Source of the DNA: JBOGIF01 sp050742415
GTDB lineage: Bacteria > Actinomycetota > Acidimicrobiia > Acidimicrobiales > AC-14
Direction: 5' to 3'
Assembly (NCBI GenBank): GCA_050742415.1
Contig: JBOGIF010000181.1
Span: 1 to 15,152 of the forward strand
Length of the DNA: 15,152 bases
Shown: piece after piece, positions 1 through 6,411 of the stretch
How positions within the stretch are numbered: the stretch's first letter is position 1
How the letters are laid out: each line of letters begins with the position of its first letter
The notes under the pieces: generated by a model
Database searches by the model: none
Told to the model about the DNA's origin: nothing
What the model saw: the letters and a program-made list of their open reading frames with translations, nothing else
Made by a program: the position numbers and the translations under genes

Positions 1-1
1 G

Positions 2-229
2 GACCCGGCTGCCGCCGGTGCCGACGTGGCTTCGGTGGCGGAGCGGATGCCCGACGACATGCACTCGGCGATCGGCCGCCTGCCGTTCGAGTACCGGGCA
101 GCCGTTGTCCTCTGCGATGTCGTCGGCCTCTCCTACGCGGAGATAGGCGAGGCCCTCGGCGTGCCGGCAGGCACGGTTCGCAGCCGCATCCATCGAGGCC
201 GGACCCTGCTGAGGGCGGCACTCGGATGA
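2..229 (+). CDS. ECF-type RNA polymerase sigma factor, C-terminal part (5' end outside window)
   Basis: The visible 75 residues carry sigma-70 region 4, which recognises the -35 promoter element. LPFEYRAAVVLCDVVGLSYA leads into a helix-turn-helix (AEIGEALGVPAGTVRSRIHR) and a short basic tail (GRTLLRAALG), as in ECF sigma factors of the SigE/RpoE type. The frame is open from base 2, so region 2 lies upstream of the window. The stop TGA (227-229) overlaps the ATG of the next gene (ATGA at 226-229), the usual arrangement of a sigma factor translationally coupled to its anti-sigma factor. Which ECF subgroup it belongs to cannot be told from this fragment. The link to envelope stress is inferred from the anti-sigma factor and HtrA protease next door. 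Confidence 0.9.
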   Translation, partial: DPAAAGADVASVAERMPDDMHSAIGRLPFEYRAAVVLCDVVGLSYAEIGEALGVPAGTVRSRIHRGRTLLRAALG

Positions 230-723
230 GCGCCCTGGCGTCGAGCCATCCAGCCGACGGCCTGAGCGCCCTGCTCGACGGTGAGCTGTCGGCCGGCGAG
301 GTGGAAGGGATGACGGAGCACCTGGAGGGGTGCGCGGACTGCCGGGCCGAGCTGTGCTCGCTGGCGGCCGTGCGGGCCCAGGTGCGACAGCTTCCGCCGG
401 TCGGGCCGCCGTTCGGCTTCTACGACGGGTTGGTCCGGAGCCGGGTGGTGGAGGCTCGCCGGAGGACCCGCCTCGCTCTCCTGGCGGCTGCTGCCGCGGC
501 TGGCGCCGCGGTGTTCGGGAGCGTCTCTCCCGTTGGCCAGGGGCCAGTGGCCCCCACGGCGACTCGACCGGCCTTCGACTACCCAGCCGGGGTCCGGCCT
601 GCAGGTATCGAGGCCACCGTCGTGTCCGACATCAACGCCCTGTCGGACTCCAATGACGTTCTCGGACGCCTCGCCCCAGCGGTCGTGCCGACGCTCGCCA
701 CAACGGTGACCACCCGGTTCTGA
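226..723 (+). CDS. Zinc-finger (ZAS/zf-HC2) transmembrane anti-sigma factor
   Basis: This 165-residue protein should bind and inhibit the ECF sigma factor encoded just upstream. The anti-sigma domain spans about residues 8-56 and has the signature H32-x3-C36-x2-C39 (EHLEGCADCRAEL) of zinc-binding anti-sigma factors. A cluster of arginines (R71-R82) precedes an alanine-rich membrane segment at about 83-100. The remaining 65 or so residues would lie outside the membrane and match no domain I recognise. The ATG overlaps the sigma stop codon (ATGA), so the two proteins are probably made in step. Single-span anti-sigma factors of this kind are often destroyed by regulated proteolysis to free the sigma factor. 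Whether the HtrA protease nearby takes part is inference. The gene ends 7 bases before the convergent whiB-like gene. Confidence 0.88.
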   Translation: MSALASSHPADGLSALLDGELSAGEVEGMTEHLEGCADCRAELCSLAAVRAQVRQLPPVGPPFGFYDGLVRSRVVEARRRTRLALLAAAAAAGAAVFGSVSPVGQGPVAPTATRPAFDYPAGVRPAGIEATVVSDINALSDSNDVLGRLAPAVVPTLATTVTTRF

Positions 724-730
724 GGTGCGC

Positions 731-985
731 TCAGGTGGTGCCGGCGGCCGCCTTTGCCCGCTCCAGGCGCCGCCGGCGGGCGATGCGCCGTCGCTCCCGC
801 TCCGAAGCACCACCCCATACACCGTGGTCGATGGTGTTGGCCAGGGCGTACTCGAGGCACGGCTCCTTGACCGGGCAGTCCTCGCAGATACGCCTGGCGA
901 CGTCGACCCCCACCCCGTCGCTCGGGAAGAAGAGGGAAGGCGGCTGGGTGCGGCAGTTGCCCTCAGCCATCCATTGCATGTCCAT
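731..985 (-). CDS. WhiB-family iron-sulfur transcriptional regulator
   Basis: WhiB-like proteins hold a redox- or NO-sensitive [4Fe-4S] cluster and usually act by binding region 4 of the primary sigma factor. This 84-residue protein has the four family cysteines, C11, C34, C37 and C43 (C-x22-C-x2-C-x5-C), then the GVWGG turn at 55-59 and an arginine-rich tail (RERRRIARRRRLERAKA) suited to DNA contact. I chose the ATG at 985 because GAGGAG lies 7 bases upstream. A GTG at 1015 in the same frame would add 10 residues but lacks support. No AT-hook (RGRP) is present, so it is not WhiB7-like, and I cannot assign a numbered subclass. The start codon follows, after one base, the stop of a possible 45-codon ORF (TGAcATG), which suggests coupling or a leader peptide. 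Confidence 0.93.
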   Translation of the reverse strand: MDMQWMAEGNCRTQPPSLFFPSDGVGVDVARRICEDCPVKEPCLEYALANTIDHGVWGGASERERRRIARRRRLERAKAAAGTT

Positions 986-986
986 G

Positions 987-1124
987 TCACTTCTCCTCGC
1001 TGGGGGTTTCCTCACTCAACGCGTCCGGAGGGCTCCTGGTTCCCACCGTCTTTTTTACGTAGTTCGTAGTGACTGACGTCCGTGGATCGCCGATGGTTTC
1101 GTCCAGGTTCGTCTTGTGGAACAC
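987..1124 (-). CDS. Possible 45-residue ORF or leader peptide directly upstream of whiB-like gene
   Basis: A GTG-started frame on the minus strand encodes 45 residues, beginning MFHKTNLDETIGDPRTSVTT and ending SEETPSEEK. Its TGA lies one base before the WhiB ATG, and the WhiB ribosome binding site GAGGAG sits in its last codons. GGTGG lies a few bases upstream of the GTG and could serve as a weak ribosome binding site. The composition (K, T, E, S, N) looks more like a protein than the Arg/Pro/His-rich shadow frames elsewhere in the window, and local GC is lower. I recognise no family. It may be a translated leader controlling whiB, a coupled small protein, or simply untranslated leader that happens to be open. 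The frame stays open further upstream, so its start is uncertain. Confidence 0.35.
   Translation of the reverse strand: MFHKTNLDETIGDPRTSVTTNYVKKTVGTRSPPDALSEETPSEEK
1051..1070. repeat. AT-rich island with tandem CGTAGT repeat in whiB/htrA intergenic region
   Basis: A run of six T (1051-1056) is followed by two copies of CGTAGT (1058-1063 and 1065-1070), one base apart. The first copy overlaps the palindrome TACGTA (1056-1061). It stands out in an otherwise very GC-rich region and lies between the divergent whiB-like and htrA genes. It could be a binding site or part of a promoter, but I could not match convincing -35 and -10 elements on either strand. Confidence 0.4.
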
Positions 1125-1182
1125 GGCCTTGCCACCGGGAGGTGCTAGGGAGGTTCTTCGGCCCGATCCGTGGAGGACTGAA

Positions 1183-2382
1183 ATGGACAGAACGACAGCG
1201 TGGGAGATCCCAGGTGACGAGGCGTCGCGCCTGTCGTCCCCACCCTCGCAGCTTCGCGGCGGGTCTGGTAGCGGCCCCGATCCCTTCCGGTGGCGGTGGT
1301 TCGTGTCCGCGCTCATCGGGGCCCTGATCGGAGCGGCCTCGTCGGCGCTGGTCGTCACCCGGATCGTCGACGACTCGTCCCGCTCCTCAGGTCCCGCCAT
1401 CTCGTCCAGGCCGTCGAGCGTGATCGGTGGCGGCCTCGACATCGCCGCCATCCTCGACAAAGTGGAGCCGGCAGTCGTCTCCATCAGTACCCGAGGGTTC
1501 GCCCGCGACGATTTCTTCAACGTCGTGCCCAGCGGCGGTTCCGGCACCGGCATGATCCTGACGCCCGACGGCGACGTGATCACCAACGCCCACGTGGTGG
1601 AGAACGCTTCGCGCATCGAGGTGAAGCTGATCACCGGGCGGACCATGTCGGCGACCGTGGTGGGCCGCGACCCATCGGCCGACGTCGCCCTCCTGAAGAT
1701 TCAGGACGCCAAGGACCTGCCGACGGTGGTCGCCGGGAGGTCGGCTGATTCGCAGGTAGGTGACGAGGTGGTCGCCATCGGGAACGCGTTGGCCCTTCCC
1801 GGGGGGCCCACCGTGACATCGGGGATCATCTCGGCCCTCGACCGAGCCATCGGAAGCCAGGGCGGCGACCGCCTCGAGCACCTGATCCAGACTGATGCCG
1901 CCATCAACCCGGGGAACTCCGGTGGCCCGCTGGTCAACGCCGCCGGCGAGGTCGTGGGCATGAACACCGCAGTCATCCAGAGCTCCGGCCAGGCCGAGGC
2001 CCAGAACATCGGCTTCGCCATCGCCTCGGACACCTTCAAGCCGATAGTCGAGCAGCTACGCAAGGGTGGGGGATCGCTGGCCAACAGGGCTTTCCTGGGC
2101 GTCTTCACCCAGAACCTGACGCCGGCCATCCGGAGCCGCTTGGGCATTGAGGCGGAGTCCGGCGCGCTCGTAGTGCAGGTCACACCCGGGACGCCGGCCG
2201 ACGGCGCCGGCTTGGTGCCGGGCGACATGATCACGGGCCTGGGAGATGCCACCGTCGACTCGTCCGATCAGCTCGGGACCGAGGTGCGAAAGCACAAGCC
2301 TGGCGACAAGGTGGAGCTGCGGTGGCAGAGGGCAAGCTCCAAGCGCTCGGCCACGGTCACCCTGGCCCAGACGCCCGGCTAG
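1183..2382 (+). CDS. Membrane-anchored HtrA/DegP-like serine protease (S1C) with PDZ domain
   Basis: This 399-residue protein should degrade or chaperone misfolded proteins outside the membrane. A cytoplasmic stretch of 39 residues precedes one membrane helix at about 40-61. The trypsin-like domain (about 85-290) shows a complete triad: H137 in TNAHVV, D167 in DPSADVALLKI, and S246 in INPGNSGGPLV. A single PDZ domain fills about 304-395. I chose ATG 1183 because GGAGG lies 6 bases upstream; the frame is open back to 1069, but that part has no start signal. The gene diverges from whiB and lies shortly after a sigma/anti-sigma pair, recalling mycobacterial sigE-rseA-htrA. Its stop is 10 bases before the next gene. 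It resembles the second HtrA at 6421-7689 in layout but differs clearly in sequence, so this is not a recent duplication. Confidence 0.95.
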   Translation: MDRTTAWEIPGDEASRLSSPPSQLRGGSGSGPDPFRWRWFVSALIGALIGAASSALVVTRIVDDSSRSSGPAISSRPSSVIGGGLDIAAILDKVEPAVVSISTRGFARDDFFNVVPSGGSGTGMILTPDGDVITNAHVVENASRIEVKLITGRTMSATVVGRDPSADVALLKIQDAKDLPTVVAGRSADSQVGDEVVAIGNALALPGGPTVTSGIISALDRAIGSQGGDRLEHLIQTDAAINPGNSGGPLVNAAGEVVGMNTAVIQSSGQAEAQNIGFAIASDTFKPIVEQLRKGGGSLANRAFLGVFTQNLTPAIRSRLGIEAESGALVVQVTPGTPADGAGLVPGDMITGLGDATVDSSDQLGTEVRKHKPGDKVELRWQRASSKRSATVTLAQTPG

Positions 2383-2392
2383 CCTCGCCCGG

Positions 2393-2680
2393 ATGCAGGC
2401 GCCCGAACAGGTCCAGGAACCACAGCCGCCGCGTGGTCACGTCCGCGTGGTCTACCTGGGTCCGGTCGCCCCCCACTGGGACGTCGTCGGCGAGTTCGGC
2501 GACCGCAACATGATCGAGGACTTTCGCCAGCGGGCCCTGGCCCGCCTGTTGCTGCTGCCGCCTCACGACCCCCAGTTCCGCCGGAACCGCGAACGGGTGG
2601 TCCGCGACGCCGAGCGCGAGGCTCTCATCCTGAGCTGGGACCTCGGCGTGCCTGACGAAGAGCTCGAACCGAGTTCCTGA
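2393..2680 (+). CDS. Conserved-looking 95-residue protein of unknown function
   Basis: I do not recognise a family. The ATG at 2393 comes 10 bases after the htrA stop with no clear ribosome binding site, so it is probably read from the htrA message. An N-terminal Gln/Pro-rich stretch (about 1-14) leads into a core, VRVVYLGPVAPHWDVVGEFG (residues 17-36), that looks like a beta-alpha structure. Charged helices follow (DRNMIEDFRQRALARLLLLP, then a segment rich in Arg and Glu), and the end is acidic (GVPDEELEPSS). It has no cysteine, signal peptide or membrane segment and should be soluble in the cytoplasm. The overlapping minus-strand frame reads as Ser/Arg-rich shadow. Position between htrA and a sensor-kinase homologue suggests a part in the same response, but that is inference only. 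Confidence 0.72.
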   Translation: MQAPEQVQEPQPPRGHVRVVYLGPVAPHWDVVGEFGDRNMIEDFRQRALARLLLLPPHDPQFRRNRERVVRDAEREALILSWDLGVPDEELEPSS

Positions 2681-2689
2681 GGAGCCACC

Positions 2690-2705
2690 GCACGTCCGGG
2701 CGTGC
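2690..2705 (+). promoter_or_regulatory. Small hairpin overlapping the proposed GTG start of the kinase-like gene
   Basis: GCACG (2690-2694) and CGTGC (2701-2705) are perfect inverted arms around a 6-base loop (TCCGGG). The proposed GTG start at 2702 lies inside the 3' arm, so folding could hide it. A GGAG at 2681-2684 is too far upstream for that start. With only 5 bp of stem this may be chance. Confidence 0.25.
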
Positions 2706-4018
2706 CACCTATCGTTGAGCCCGTGCTAGCCGTGTCCAACGAGGTGATCATCTTCGCGGCAGCCGGCGGATTGCTCGTATTCGTCCTCTCCGTCCTATCC
2801 ACCGTCACCCGGTCTCGGCGCGGCCTGGCCCGGCGTATCGAGGCGCTAAGCGCTCGCATGGGCGACGAGGAGCTGGGCCTCGAGGGCAAGGGAATCGAGG
2901 GCCTCCTGGCCCACCTCGAACGGCTCGTCGACGCCGCCGTGACGTCCAGCGGCGAGGCGAGCATCGGCCGCGAGCGGGCCGAGCTGGTCCTCGGGAAGCT
3001 GTCGTTGGGCGTCCTGGTGGTGGACGACCAGGGCGAGATCACCTTTCGCAACAACCGAGCCGCCGAGCTGCTCGACGGCGAGGTGGAAGGTGCGCCGGCC
3101 CACGGCGTGGTCGAGGAGCTGCTCATCTCGGCCGTGGAGGGCCGGTCCCTCAGCAAGCGGTACGAGGTCAGCGGGATGCGCCAGCGGACTATCGAGGTCA
3201 CGGCCACCCCGCTGGAGGACAAGTTCCGCATGATCGGCGGGATGGCGGTGGTCCACGACGTGTCCGACGACCAGCGCCTCGAGTCGTCCCGCCAGGCGTT
3301 CGTCGCCGACCTCGGCCAGGAGCTGCGGGTGCCGGTAGGTGCCCTCGGCCTCCTGGCCGAGACGGTCGCCAACGAGACCGACCCGGCGCTCGTCCAGCGC
3401 CTCACCCGCCGCTTACAGGCCGAGTCTCAACGCCTCGGCCGGGTGATCGACGACCTCGTATCCCTGGCCCGGATCGAGAACGAGGAGTCGCTGTCCCGCC
3501 AGTCGGTGGCGGTGCACCTGATCGTCGCCCAGGCCGCCGAGCGGATCCGCGGGACCGCCCAGGAGAAGCGCATCACCATCAACTTCAGCGAGCAGCCCCG
3601 GCGGTTGGCCGTCCTCGGCGACCGTCGCCAGCTGGTGTCGGCCGTCTACAACCTGCTCGACAACGCCGTGAAGTTCTCTCCCGAGGACTCCCTGGTCGAG
3701 GTCAGGGGCCGCCTCGACGGAGACCGGGTCGAGATCATCGTGCGCGACCGCGGGATCGGTATCCCCGAGCGCGACCTGGAGCGCATCTTCGACCGCTTCT
3801 ACCGCGGCGACCGTAACCGGTCGCTGACGCGAGGCGCGGGGAGCGGCCTGGGGCTGGCCGTGGTGCGCCACGTGGCCATCACCCACCACGGCGAGGTGCG
3901 CGTCGAGTCCAGCGAAGGGAAGGGATCGAGCTTCATCCTCCGGGTTCTCTCCGCCCCCGACCCACCCCATCCGGGGACGGACCAGAAGCCGGCCCTGTCC
4001 GTGGGGGCTACGGGCTGA
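2702..4018 (+). CDS. SenX3-like sensor histidine kinase homologue lacking the phospho-acceptor histidine (probable pseudokinase)
   Basis: The layout matches SenX3/PhoR-type kinases: a membrane helix at about 14-35, a PAS domain (about 92-195, with GVLVVDDQGEITFRNNRAAE), a HisKA dimerisation domain (about 196-262) and an HATPase domain (about 303-415). The ATP-binding boxes look intact: N box NLLDNAVKFSP (N321), G1 DRGIGIP, F box FDRFYRGD, and G2 GAGSGLGLAVV. The H box does not. Where the family reads SHELRTP, this protein reads GQELRVP, with Q206 for the His and Val for the Thr of the ExxT phosphatase motif. Codon CAG at 3317-3319 makes this a clean substitution with no frameshift nearby. Canonical autophosphorylation and phosphatase activity should both be absent. 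No response regulator lies beside it. The GTG at 2702 is uncertain; GTG 2723 in the same frame is an alternative. The stop overlaps the next frame. Confidence 0.93.
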   Translation: MPPIVEPVLAVSNEVIIFAAAGGLLVFVLSVLSTVTRSRRGLARRIEALSARMGDEELGLEGKGIEGLLAHLERLVDAAVTSSGEASIGRERAELVLGKLSLGVLVVDDQGEITFRNNRAAELLDGEVEGAPAHGVVEELLISAVEGRSLSKRYEVSGMRQRTIEVTATPLEDKFRMIGGMAVVHDVSDDQRLESSRQAFVADLGQELRVPVGALGLLAETVANETDPALVQRLTRRLQAESQRLGRVIDDLVSLARIENEESLSRQSVAVHLIVAQAAERIRGTAQEKRITINFSEQPRRLAVLGDRRQLVSAVYNLLDNAVKFSPEDSLVEVRGRLDGDRVEIIVRDRGIGIPERDLERIFDRFYRGDRNRSLTRGAGSGLGLAVVRHVAITHHGEVRVESSEGKGSSFILRVLSAPDPPHPGTDQKPALSVGATG

Positions 4019-4071
4019 TCCGGGGGCTCGACGGCCCGTTCTCCCGCCTGGCCCTGGCCCACGTCCTGGCC

Positions 4072-5241
4072 GTGGCCGGCGACACGCTGGTCACGATGGC
4101 GCTGGCCGGCTCGCTGTTCTTCTCCATCTCGCCCCAGGCAGCGCGGGGCCGGGTGGCCCTGTACCTGCTCCTGACGATGGCGCCCTTCGTCGTGCTGGCC
4201 CCCCTCATCGGCCCGGTGCTGGACCGCCGGCCCCAGGGCCGCCGGGCGGTGCTCGTGGCCACCGCCGCCTCTCGCGCCGTCGTGTGCCTGTCGATGGCCA
4301 GCCATTTGGGAGGGCTGTGGCTCTTCCCGCACGCCTTCGCCGTTCTCGCGCTGTCGAAGGCCCACATGGTGACCAAGAGCGCCCTGGTACCGGCGACGGT
4401 GGCCCGCTCCGAGCAGCTGGTCGGCGCCAACTCCCGATTGGCGGTCCTGTCGGTCGTCGCCGGCTTCGCGGCTGCCCTGCCAGGTCTGATCTTGCTCAAG
4501 GTCGACGCCCTGGGTGCCACCTGGGTGGTGCGGCTGGCGGCGTTGGCCTTCCTGGCTGCGACGGTGGCCGGGATGCGGATGCGCCGCCCTCCGGCGCCGT
4601 CGCCCGACGCCGCTTACCGGGCCGGCCGGGGCGAGGCCGAGCTGCACACCATGGGGGTCCGGGCCGGCGCGCTGGCCATGACCGTGCTTCGGGCGGTGGT
4701 GGGGTTCCTCACCTTCCTGCTGGCCTTCGCCTTCCGATCGGCCGACGCCCCGTCGTGGTGGTTCGGCGTGGTCCTGGGGGCGAGCATGGTGGGGTCGTTC
4801 GTCGGATCGGCTGCCGCACCTCGGCTCCGCCGCCGGCTGGCCGAGGAGCGGATGCTGCAGGGCGCCCTGGTCCTCGTGGCGGTGGCCGCAGTGCTGTCGG
4901 CCAGAGCCGGCGGCCTGGCTCCCGCGGTGGTGATGGCCACGGTGGTCGGCGCCGCCGCCGGCGCCGCCAAGCTTGCCTTCGACAGCGTCGTGCAGCGCGA
5001 CGCTCCCGATGCCATCCGGGGTCGCACCTTCGCTCGGTTCGAGACGCACTTCCAGCTGGCGTGGGTGCTGGGAGCGGCCGTCCCGGTGGTGCTGCCGGTG
5101 CCGCAACGGGCGGGCATGGACCTCGTCGCTCTCGCGTCGACGTTGACCCTCTTCGCCTACTTCGGTGGGGTGGTGGCAGCCGCCCATCGGGGGCGGCACT
5201 TCACCTCAGTCGGTGGGGAGGTCGATGCGGGCCAGCCATAG
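4072..5241 (+). CDS. MFS-type multi-spanning membrane protein; N-terminus probably extends upstream
   Basis: A protein of at least 389 residues with about ten hydrophobic helices separated by short basic loops, in the style of the major facilitator superfamily. Examples are LYLLLTMAPFVVLAPLIGPV, followed by the basic loop LDRRPQGRR, then later VVLGASMVGSFVGSAAA and VVMATVVGAAAGAAKLAF. The loop after helix two (GPVLDRRPQGRRA) resembles the MFS motif A region. I cannot name a substrate. GTG 4072 is the first standard start, but the frame is open upstream, and IRGLDGPFSRLALAHVLAVA before it looks like a natural amphipathic lead into helix one. CTG 4015 overlaps the kinase stop as CTGA, with GGGGG about 7 bases upstream, and would add 19 residues. 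The gene ends tail to tail with the DUF2342 gene, overlapping it by 36 bases. Confidence 0.82.
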   Translation: MAGDTLVTMALAGSLFFSISPQAARGRVALYLLLTMAPFVVLAPLIGPVLDRRPQGRRAVLVATAASRAVVCLSMASHLGGLWLFPHAFAVLALSKAHMVTKSALVPATVARSEQLVGANSRLAVLSVVAGFAAALPGLILLKVDALGATWVVRLAALAFLAATVAGMRMRRPPAPSPDAAYRAGRGEAELHTMGVRAGALAMTVLRAVVGFLTFLLAFAFRSADAPSWWFGVVLGASMVGSFVGSAAAPRLRRRLAEERMLQGALVLVAVAAVLSARAGGLAPAVVMATVVGAAAGAAKLAFDSVVQRDAPDAIRGRTFARFETHFQLAWVLGAAVPVVLPVPQRAGMDLVALASTLTLFAYFGGVVAAAHRGRHFTSVGGEVDAGQP

Positions 5242-6378
5242 GCCCGGCGCGTCGAGCTCGGCCGGTGTGGGTAGCTCCCGCTCGGAGTGCCACAGGCGTC
5301 GCAGCCCGTCTTCACCGGAGCGCTCGACCACGCCGCGCACGAAGGCGGCGCCCCGCTCGTACTGGGCCTGGCCCAGCTCGAGGCCGAGGAGGCGCTGCAC
5401 GAATCGGTCGCCGTCGGCCGTCTCGACCCGCCTGCGCTTCAGAGCCTCGGTGAGCATCCCGTAGGAGCCGATCAGGCCGTGCCCCACCAGGTCGAGCACG
5501 TGGTCCACGTAGCCCTCGAACGCCGTGACCAGGGTGTCGATGAGCACGAGGACGTCGCGCTGGCGGGGGGTCTGCAGGACTCCGAGCAGCGTCTCGGGAT
5601 TGCCCAGGACGGCCTGGAAGCCGCTCGGGTCGGACGGGTCGAGGTCGCCGAGGCTGGCTTCGAGCGCCCCGGGGTCGACGTCGAACCCGCTCACGTACTC
5701 GTCGAGGAGGGCCTGCAGCCGGGCCCGCACGTGAGGCCGGGCCAGCACCGCATGCACGGCCACCTCGCGGGTGCAGACCCAGAGCCGGAGGTCGGCGGGC
5801 GGGACGCTCCACTCCTCGGTGAAGGCGTCGAGGTTGGCGGGGACCATGAGCAGCTCGTCGGCCGGCAGGCGGGGAATAGGCAGGTCGTACTGGCCGAGTG
5901 CCCGACGGGACAGGTGCCCGACCATGTAGCCGGACTGCACGCCGAGCAGTACCGGCCCGAGGACCTTGCCCAGGTCGCCGAGTAGCTGGGTAGCCGGGTC
6001 GGGGCCGACGCCACCGTCCCCCCCGGCGCCCAACGACGCCGACAGGCGCTCGAGGAAGGGCCGGTAGGCCTCGAGCGAGCGCGACGCCCACTCCCCCCGG
6101 GTGACGGGCACGGCCCGGAGCATGCCGCCGGCCATGGTGGTTGCCAGTCCGGTGGCCTGGGAGACGTGGAGGTCGGCCACCCGCATGAGCTCCTCCAGGC
6201 GGATGCGCTCCATGGGCTCCACATTGGGCTCGCTCTGGCCCTCGGTGGCCACCCAGGCCGCCATCTGGCGGGCCACGTCCCAGTTGACCGGCCCCTGGCT
6301 GGCGAACAGCCGGGCGATGTCGCCGAACATCGGGACTCCCTCGAAGGGGTTCTGCCCTTCGGGATCGGGCGTGCTCAT
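5206..6378 (-). CDS. DUF2342 / zincin_2 family protein with degenerate zinc site (probable pseudo-metalloprotease)
   Basis: A 390-residue soluble protein of the actinobacterial family annotated as zinc-dependent metalloprotease or F420-biosynthesis-associated protein. Typical features are the N-terminal VNWDVARQMAAWVA (about 31-44), the central GYMVGHLSRRALGQYDLPIP, the VPANLDAF segment, and FEGYVDHVLDLVG (E288), which holds the usual third zinc ligand. Where active members read HEVxH, this one reads CTREVAVHAV, so the motif is R204-E205-V206-A207-V208. The acid is kept and both histidines are lost. H209 follows directly and cannot replace them in register. Reading frame and length look normal, so the gene is maintained. 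It follows htrA on the same strand after 42 bases and is probably co-transcribed. Family function is poorly known, and the F420 link is doubtful. ATG 6378 has only a weak AGGG upstream. Confidence 0.88.
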   Translation of the reverse strand: MSTPDPEGQNPFEGVPMFGDIARLFASQGPVNWDVARQMAAWVATEGQSEPNVEPMERIRLEELMRVADLHVSQATGLATTMAGGMLRAVPVTRGEWASRSLEAYRPFLERLSASLGAGGDGGVGPDPATQLLGDLGKVLGPVLLGVQSGYMVGHLSRRALGQYDLPIPRLPADELLMVPANLDAFTEEWSVPPADLRLWVCTREVAVHAVLARPHVRARLQALLDEYVSGFDVDPGALEASLGDLDPSDPSGFQAVLGNPETLLGVLQTPRQRDVLVLIDTLVTAFEGYVDHVLDLVGHGLIGSYGMLTEALKRRRVETADGDRFVQRLLGLELGQAQYERGAAFVRGVVERSGEDGLRRLWHSERELPTPAELDAPGLWLARIDLPTD

Positions 6379-6411
6379 GTCCCTAGCTTCGCAGGCCGGG
6401 GGAGGATCGGT

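Noticed and set aside
1028..1056. Intrinsic terminator from the GGAG/CTCC pair and the T6 run
   Set aside because: The stem is only 4 bp and the T-run begins about 15 bases after it; no plus-strand gene ends nearby to need it.
1118..1122. GGAAC as an ECF -35 element upstream of htrA
   Set aside because: No matching -10 motif (CGTT or GTC type) occurs at 16-18 bases downstream, so a single five-base match is not enough.
1069..1182. Upstream extension of the first HtrA protein to GTG 1069
   Set aside because: No ribosome binding site or family-like sequence there, while ATG 1183 has GGAGG at ideal spacing. The region probably holds promoters for whiB and htrA.
3799..5199. 466-codon minus-strand frame opposite the kinase-homologue end and the MFS-type gene
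   Set aside because: Composition is rich in Gly, His, Arg, Gln and lacks any domain; the plus strand encodes a clear membrane protein with codon pattern matching the real frame. It is a GC-driven shadow.
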